From Gordonia otitidis NBRC 100426 (GTDB lineage: Bacteria > Actinomycetota > Actinomycetes > Mycobacteriales > Mycobacteriaceae), in the NCBI RefSeq assembly GCF_000248075.1, contig NZ_BAFB01000217.1:1-59841 (forward strand): 59,841 nt of DNA, given 5' to 3'. Below the pieces are notes generated by a model. The model saw nothing but the letters and a program-made list of their open reading frames with translations, had not been told where the DNA came from and searched no databases. Made by a program: the position numbers and the translations under genes. Below, one piece after another: positions 55,353-59,841 of the stretch; within the stretch, counting starts at the first letter, position 1, and every line of letters starts with the position of its first letter.

Positions 55353-56119
55353 GTGGTCTCGACGACGCGTCGTCTGCCACGGAGGGTCACGCGCATGAGA
55401 TAGGGGCGTCGTCGGAAGGCGTCGGCTCGTTGTTGGCCGCGCTCGGTACGCCGATCTCCGACGAGCTGCTCACGCTGGCCCTGACCCACCGCTCCTACGC
55501 CTACGAGAACGGTGGCCTGCCGACCAACGAACGGTTGGAGTTCCTCGGCGATTCGGTGCTGGGCGTCGTCATCACCGAGCGGCTCTACCTGCGTTACCCG
55601 GATCGACCCGAGGGCGAGCTCGCGAAGATCCGGGCCAGCGTCGTCAACATGCACGCCCTGGCCGACGTCGCGCGCGGACTGGGGGAGGGCGGCCTCGGGC
55701 GACACCTCTACCTCGGGCGTGGCGAAGAGATGACGGGTGGACGAGACAAGGATTCGATCCTCGCCGACGGGCTCGAATCATTGTTCGGCGCAATGTATCT
55801 CGACCATGGCCTGGAGACGTCGCAACAAATCATCCTCAATCTCTTCGACGAGATCCTCGACCGCGCGGGTCAACTCGGTGCCGGCCTCGATTGGAAGACC
55901 TCGCTGCAGGAGTTGGCTGCCGAGCGCGGCTACGGGCCGCCGCAGTACCAGATCAGTTCTACGGGACCGGATCACAGCAAGGAGTTCACCGCGCGCGCGG
56001 TGATCGCAGGCGAAGAACTCGGTGAGGGCGTGGGGCGCACCAAGAAGGAAGCCGAACAGAAGGCCGCCTCACTGGCGTGGCAAGCGCTCGCAGAGCGTGG
56101 CCCCTCGAGCGATGCCTGA
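55349..56119 (+). CDS. rnc: Ribonuclease III
   Basis: 256 aa. RNase III signature [13 protein letters not shown], second acidic cluster [18 protein letters not shown], and a C-terminal dsRNA-binding domain ([20 protein letters not shown] ... [19 protein letters not shown]). It cuts double-stranded RNA in rRNA precursors. GTG 55349 overlaps the DUF177 stop, and the 25 residues before the catalytic domain are an unconserved tail. mutM overlaps its end by 8 bp. Confidence 0.97.
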   Translation: MSGLDDASSATEGHAHEIGASSEGVGSLLAALGTPISDELLTLALTHRSYAYENGGLPTNERLEFLGDSVLGVVITERLYLRYPDRPEGELAKIRASVVNMHALADVARGLGEGGLGRHLYLGRGEEMTGGRDKDSILADGLESLFGAMYLDHGLETSQQIILNLFDEILDRAGQLGAGLDWKTSLQELAAERGYGPPQYQISSTGPDHSKEFTARAVIAGEELGEGVGRTKKEAEQKAASLAWQALAERGPSSDA

Positions 56120-56993
56120 GCTTCCCGAAGTCGAAACCGTCCGTTCCGGTCTCGAGAAGCATGTCGTCGGCCGAACCATCACCGATGTCGAGGTGCTGCA
56201 CCCCCGAGCGGTTCGCAGGCACGTCGGCGATGCCCCTGACCTTGTCGGAAGGCTGAGTGGCGCAACGATTCTCGCGGCTCGGCGACGCGGTAAGTACCTC
56301 TGGCTCGACGTTGCGGCGCCACAGGGTGATGATCGGTTCGCGCTCGTCGTCCACCTGGGCATGAGCGGTCAGATGCTCGTCGCACGGGTCGGCGCACCCG
56401 ATCACACCCATCTCCGGGTGCGCGCGACACTCGATGACGGCAACGAGCTGAGGTTCGTCGATCAGCGGACCTTCGGCGGCTGGCATCTCGACGACTACGT
56501 CGACGCCGGTGAGGAACTGCCCGGCGACTCCGGAGCGCTGCCCCGCTCGATCGCCCACATCGCGCCCGACCCGTTCGATCCGGCATTCGACCGTGACGAC
56601 GTGGTGCGGCGGATGCGCGGCAAGCACACCGAGGTCAAGCGGGCGCTCCTCGACCAGTCGCTGGTCTCGGGAGTCGGCAACATCTACGCCGACGAGGCGC
56701 TGTGGAGAGCCCGGCTCAACGGAACCCGTGTGACCGACGGTATCTCGAAGGCGAAACTCGCCGAACTGCTCGACGCGGCGACAGAGGTGATGAGCGATGC
56801 GTTGGCCGCCGGCGGCACGTCGTTCGACGCGCTGTACGTCAACGTCAACGGGCAGTCAGGGTACTTCGAACGGTCGTTGAACGCCTATGGGAGGGCGGGC
56901 CAACCGTGCCGACGCTGCGGGACGCCGATGCGACGGGAGGAGTTCATGAACCGCTCGAGCTTCTACTGCCCGGTCTGTCAGCGCAAACGCTAG
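56112..56993 (+). CDS. mutM: Formamidopyrimidine-DNA glycosylase (Fpg/MutM)
   Basis: 293 aa. N-terminal [16 protein letters not shown] with catalytic Pro2, Lys in [12 protein letters not shown]2TH motif [20 protein letters not shown]-terminal zinc finger CRRCGTPM...YCPVCQRKR. It removes 8-oxoguanine and Fapy bases. ATG 56112 is forced by Pro2 and overlaps rnc. It is distinct from the Nei-type paralogue at 23406. Confidence 0.97.
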   Translation: MPELPEVETVRSGLEKHVVGRTITDVEVLHPRAVRRHVGDAPDLVGRLSGATILAARRRGKYLWLDVAAPQGDDRFALVVHLGMSGQMLVARVGAPDHTHLRVRATLDDGNELRFVDQRTFGGWHLDDYVDAGEELPGDSGALPRSIAHIAPDPFDPAFDRDDVVRRMRGKHTEVKRALLDQSLVSGVGNIYADEALWRARLNGTRVTDGISKAKLAELLDAATEVMSDALAAGGTSFDALYVNVNGQSGYFERSLNAYGRAGQPCRRCGTPMRREEFMNRSSFYCPVCQRKR

Positions 56994-57210
56994 CGGTGCG
57001 GTCGCATGCGCCGAGGCGCTGCAGTCTGGTGACCACGACCTCGGTCGGCGGTTCAAAGGAACTCTCTGGGAGATACGACGTGGTCACCTGGAAATACCGA
57101 ACGCTGTGGCACCGTTTGAGCTATCACCAGACGAGACGACAAGGGGAGCGACGCCCGAGACAGCTGAGCGGAGCGTCGTCGATCACAAGTGTGAAGGGAG
57201 TCATCGCGAG

Positions 57211-57684
57211 ATGACCAGTGAGAATTCGACCGTGGCCACGGCGGCCTCGGGTTCGCAGGAGCCGGACGCCGTCGCACACACCGAGTTGTGGGTGCAGCGG
57301 ACCGGGACGCGTCGCTACACCGGCAAGAGTTCGCGTGGAGCAGAGGTGCTGATCGGCTCGCAGGACGTCGACGGCGTGTTCACACCCGGTGAGCTGTTGA
57401 AGATCGCGCTGGCGGCGTGCACGGGCATGTCGTCGGATCGACCGCTGGCGCGACGCCTCGGCGACGACTACGACGCGACGATCCACGTGTCGGGCGATGC
57501 CGATCGCGAGAACGAGGTGTATCCGCGCCTACGCGAGGTTCTCGACGTCGACCTGTCGGAGCTCGACCCGGCTGCCGCCGAGCGGTTGCTGGTCGTCGTG
57601 TCGCGTGCGATCGACTCGGTGTGCACCGTTGGTCGGACACTCAAGGCGGGTACCGAGGTCGAACTCGTCATCGAGAGCGAGTGA
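57211..57684 (+). CDS. OsmC/Ohr-family protein
   Basis: 157 aa. The two redox cysteines appear in [15 protein letters not shown] and [12 protein letters not shown], in the usual OsmC positions. Members reduce organic hydroperoxides or act in osmotic stress. ATG 57211 is preceded by GAAGGGAG at 11-12 nt; a GTG at 57106 in frame is less likely because homology starts later. It lies between mutM and acyP, so a DNA-repair/peroxide link is natural. Confidence 0.88.
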   Translation: MTSENSTVATAASGSQEPDAVAHTELWVQRTGTRRYTGKSSRGAEVLIGSQDVDGVFTPGELLKIALAACTGMSSDRPLARRLGDDYDATIHVSGDADRENEVYPRLREVLDVDLSELDPAAAERLLVVVSRAIDSVCTVGRTLKAGTEVELVIESE

Positions 57685-57691
57685 GTCCCCG

Positions 57692-57979
57692 ATGACAGGC
57701 TCCGACGCGGCGGTTCGGATGACGGCGCACGTCCACGGACAGGTCCAAGGCGTCGGATTCCGTTGGTGGACGCGGGCGCGAGCCCTGGAGTTGGGGCTGG
57801 TCGGTTCGGCGACGAACCTCGCAGACGGTCGGGTACAGGTGGTCGCCGAGGGACCGGAGTCGCAGGTGCACGCGCTGCTGGATCGACTCCGCTCCGGCGA
57901 CACTCCCGGTCGGGTCGACCTCGTCGTCGAGCGTTTCGACGACCCCCGCGGTGACCTGCAGGGATTCGTCGAACGCTGA
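57692..57979 (+). CDS. Acylphosphatase
   Basis: 95 aa. [18 protein letters not shown] with the phosphate-binding loop and catalytic Arg, and Asn in [16 protein letters not shown]. It hydrolyses carboxyl-phosphates. ATG 57692 lies 7 nt after the OsmC-like stop. acyP next to smc is a conserved actinobacterial arrangement. Confidence 0.95.
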   Translation: MTGSDAAVRMTAHVHGQVQGVGFRWWTRARALELGLVGSATNLADGRVQVVAEGPESQVHALLDRLRSGDTPGRVDLVVERFDDPRGDLQGFVER

Positions 57980-58044
57980 GTGCTGCACCGGCGGCGTCCC
58001 CGGTTGGCGCAACCCGGATGCCCTGATGGGTAGGCTTTACGGTC

Positions 58045-59841
58045 GTGCACCTGAAAAGCCTGACCCTGAAGGGCTTCAAGTCCTTCGCGTCGGCCACGAC
58101 GCTGCGATTCGAGCCCGGCATCACCTGCGTGGTGGGCCCCAACGGCTCGGGTAAGTCGAATGTGGTCGACGCGCTGACGTGGGTCATGGGTGAGCAGGGT
58201 GCCAAGGCGCTGCGCGGCGGCAAGATGGAAGACGTCATCTTCGCCGGGACGTCGGGCCGACCACCTCTCGGTCGCGCCGAGGTGACGTTGACCATCGACA
58301 ATTCCGACGGCGCGCTCCCCATCGAGTACTCCGAGGTCTCGATCACCCGCCGCATGTTCCGTGACGGCGCAGGAGAGTACGAGATCAACGGCAGCTCGTG
58401 CCGCCTCATGGATGTGCAGGAGCTGTTGTCCGACTCCGGCATCGGCCGTGAGATGCACGTCATCGTCGGGCAGGGACGTCTCGCCGCGATTCTGGAGTCG
58501 CGGCCCGAGGATCGTCGAGCCTTCATCGAGGAGGCCGCAGGCGTCCTCAAGCACCGCAAACGCAAAGAGAAGGCAGTACGCAAGCTGGACTCGATGCAGG
58601 CGAACCTTGCGCGCCTCACCGACCTCACCGCTGAGCTGCGTCGTCAACTCAAGCCGCTCGGACGACAGGCTGAGGTCGCGCGGCGCGCGCAGACGGTGCA
58701 GGCCGACCTGCGCGACGCACGCTTGCGGCTGGCCGCCGACGACCTCGTCACGCGCCGAGCAGAGATGGCCGAACACACCGCGGTCGAGGAGGAGATCCGT
58801 GGTCGATCCGACGAGGTGACCGCGGAACTCGACGCCGTCAATGCCGAGGTCGCCGAGCACACCGAACACCTGGCCCAGGTGACTCCCGCGGCCGCTGCGG
58901 CCAATCAGGCCTGGTTCCGCCTGTCGGCGCTCGCCGAGCGGGTCGACGCGACGAACCGCGTGGCGAGCGAACGCAGTCGGTATCTCGCAGAGCCGTCGGT
59001 CACGTCCAGCGGGCCGGACCCGGAACAGCTCGAACGGCAGGCGGAAGAGGCCGCGCTGACCGAGGCCGAGATGGCCGAGGCCGTGTCGCTGGCCGCGGAG
59101 TCGCTCGAGGTCGCCAAGCTCGAACTCGAAGAGTACGAGCGCGTCGCCGCCGAGGCCGAACGCGCCCACATGGCTGCCGTGCGCGCCATCGCCGACCGAC
59201 GCGAGGGACTGGCACGGCTCGAGGGCCAGGTCGAGAGCCTGCAGACCAAGGCAGACGGCGTCGACGCCGAGGCCGCACGCCTCACCGCAGCGATCGCCGC
59301 CGCCGTCGAGCGTGCGGAAACTGCTGGGCAACAACAGGATTCGGCTGCCGAGTCACTCAGTCAGATGGAAGCCTCCGAACAGGGTCTCGACGAGCACCAC
59401 GAGCGGTGCGTCGCCGCGCTGAACCTCTCCAACGAGCGGGTCGCCTCGCTGCAGGCCGCAGAACGTGAGGCCGAGCAACGGATCGCGTCACTCAGTGCAC
59501 GTATCGAGGCGCTGTCTGTCGGGTTGGAACGCAACGACGGCGGCGCCTGGCTGCTCGAGAACGCCCCGGACGGCCTGACCGGTCAGGTTGCGGAGCTGTT
59601 GGACGTGAACGCGGGCTACGAGACCGCGATCGCAGGCGCCCTCGGACCGGCTGCCGACGCCATCGCGACGGTTGACGCTCTCGCTGCTGTCCGTGCCCTG
59701 CAGGCACTCAAGACAGGCGACGGTGGTCGAGCCGCATTGCTGTTGGGCGGCATCGGCAGTGCCGGACCGCAACGCGATCTGCCATTGCCCGACGGTGCGG
59801 TCTGGGCGACGTCGGTGGTGGTTGCGCCGCCGCAGATCCGC
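58045..59841 (+). CDS. smc: Chromosome segregation protein SMC, 3' truncated
   Basis: 599 codons are visible and the frame is still open at the window end. The N-terminus [20 protein letters not shown] leads to Walker [10 protein letters not shown] near residue 36; [10 protein letters not shown] and the Q-loop region follow. The N-terminal coiled coil runs from about 165 to 490, and the hinge begins near [16 protein letters not shown]. It is the ATPase of the SMC-ScpAB condensin. GTG 58045 is chosen because the family starts at once; TAGGCT lies 8 nt upstream. Confidence 0.97.
   Translation, partial: MHLKSLTLKGFKSFASATTLRFEPGITCVVGPNGSGKSNVVDALTWVMGEQGAKALRGGKMEDVIFAGTSGRPPLGRAEVTLTIDNSDGALPIEYSEVSITRRMFRDGAGEYEINGSSCRLMDVQELLSDSGIGREMHVIVGQGRLAAILESRPEDRRAFIEEAAGVLKHRKRKEKAVRKLDSMQANLARLTDLTAELRRQLKPLGRQAEVARRAQTVQADLRDARLRLAADDLVTRRAEMAEHTAVEEEIRGRSDEVTAELDAVNAEVAEHTEHLAQVTPAAAAANQAWFRLSALAERVDATNRVASERSRYLAEPSVTSSGPDPEQLERQAEEAALTEAEMAEAVSLAAESLEVAKLELEEYERVAAEAERAHMAAVRAIADRREGLARLEGQVESLQTKADGVDAEAARLTAAIAAAVERAETAGQQQDSAAESLSQMEASEQGLDEHHERCVAALNLSNERVASLQAAEREAEQRIASLSARIEALSVGLERNDGGAWLLENAPDGLTGQVAELLDVNAGYETAIAGALGPAADAIATVDALAAVRALQALKTGDGGRAALLLGGIGSAGPQRDLPLPDGAVWATSVVVAPPQIR

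Overview
The window is GC-rich, densely coding actinobacterial chromosome. Gene content and order point to a mycolic-acid-containing member of the Corynebacteriales/Mycobacteriales. From memory of the Mycobacterium tuberculosis map, bases 1.7-48.9 kb follow the Rv2478c-Rv2439c order (ssbB, ettA, gdh, thioesterase, aglA, glbO, pepN, Rv2466c-like, rpiB, nei, tig, clpP1P2, clpX, mobA, valS, folC, ndk, rne, rplU, rpmA, obg, proB), and bases 52.6-59.8 kb follow the rsmD/coaD and Rv2927c-Rv2922c (sepIVA, DUF177, rnc, fpg, acyP, smc) neighbourhoods. The ectoine operon and the mycothiol-dependent oxidoreductase homologue suit a Gordonia/Rhodococcus-like organism. The genus is an inference only.

Layout. 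1-1.3 kb: 3' part of a nucleobase permease and tRNA-Arg(UCU). 1.3-5 kb: a cluster of GC hairpins, two DnaA boxes, ssbB, a formylglycine-generating enzyme (minus strand) and ettA. 5.1-11.1 kb: the giant NAD-glutamate dehydrogenase with a thioesterase and a conserved protein. 11.2-14.6 kb: GH13 alpha-glucosidase, truncated haemoglobin, a small membrane protein and a DUF5130-like protein. 14.6-18.5 kb: dicarboxylate transporter dctA divergent from a CitA/DcuS-type two-component system. 18.5-27.3 kb: aminopeptidase N, DsbA-like oxidoreductase, M48 protease, rpiB, nei, a 47-codon gene, a lysin-B-like esterase and sthA. 27.3-29 kb: L,D-transpeptidase, a small zinc-ribbon gene, tRNA-Gly(UCC), tRNA-Pro(UGG). 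29-34.4 kb: proteostasis block tig-clpP1-clpP2-clpX, then mobA. 34.5-41.4 kb: valS-folC-DUF4233, uppP, a secreted protein, ndk. 41.8-48.9 kb: rne, rplU, rpmA, obg, proB. 49-52.4 kb (minus): sirtuin and ectABC. 52.6-59.8 kb: rsmD-coaD, sepIVA, DUF177, rnc, fpg, osmC-like, acyP and the 5' part of smc, which runs off the end.

Most of the window is housekeeping. I did not find a convincing new multi-gene system. What stands out is regulatory. A -10-like TANNNT hexamer lies 6-7 nt before the start codon of nine genes (rpiB, the M48 protease, valS, ndk, pepN, coaD, DUF177, the sirtuin and a zinc-ribbon gene), which predicts leaderless mRNAs; the divergent M48/rpiB pair has overlapping -10 elements. 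Two perfect TGTGA-N6-TCACA sites, the CRP/GlxR consensus, lie upstream of ectABC and of the L,D-transpeptidase. Other structures are tandem DNA repeats before obg and inside rne, and structured leaders before rne and rplU. Two small genes (47 and 65 codons) and a lysin-B-like esterase sit in compositionally softer gaps and are the least explained coding features.
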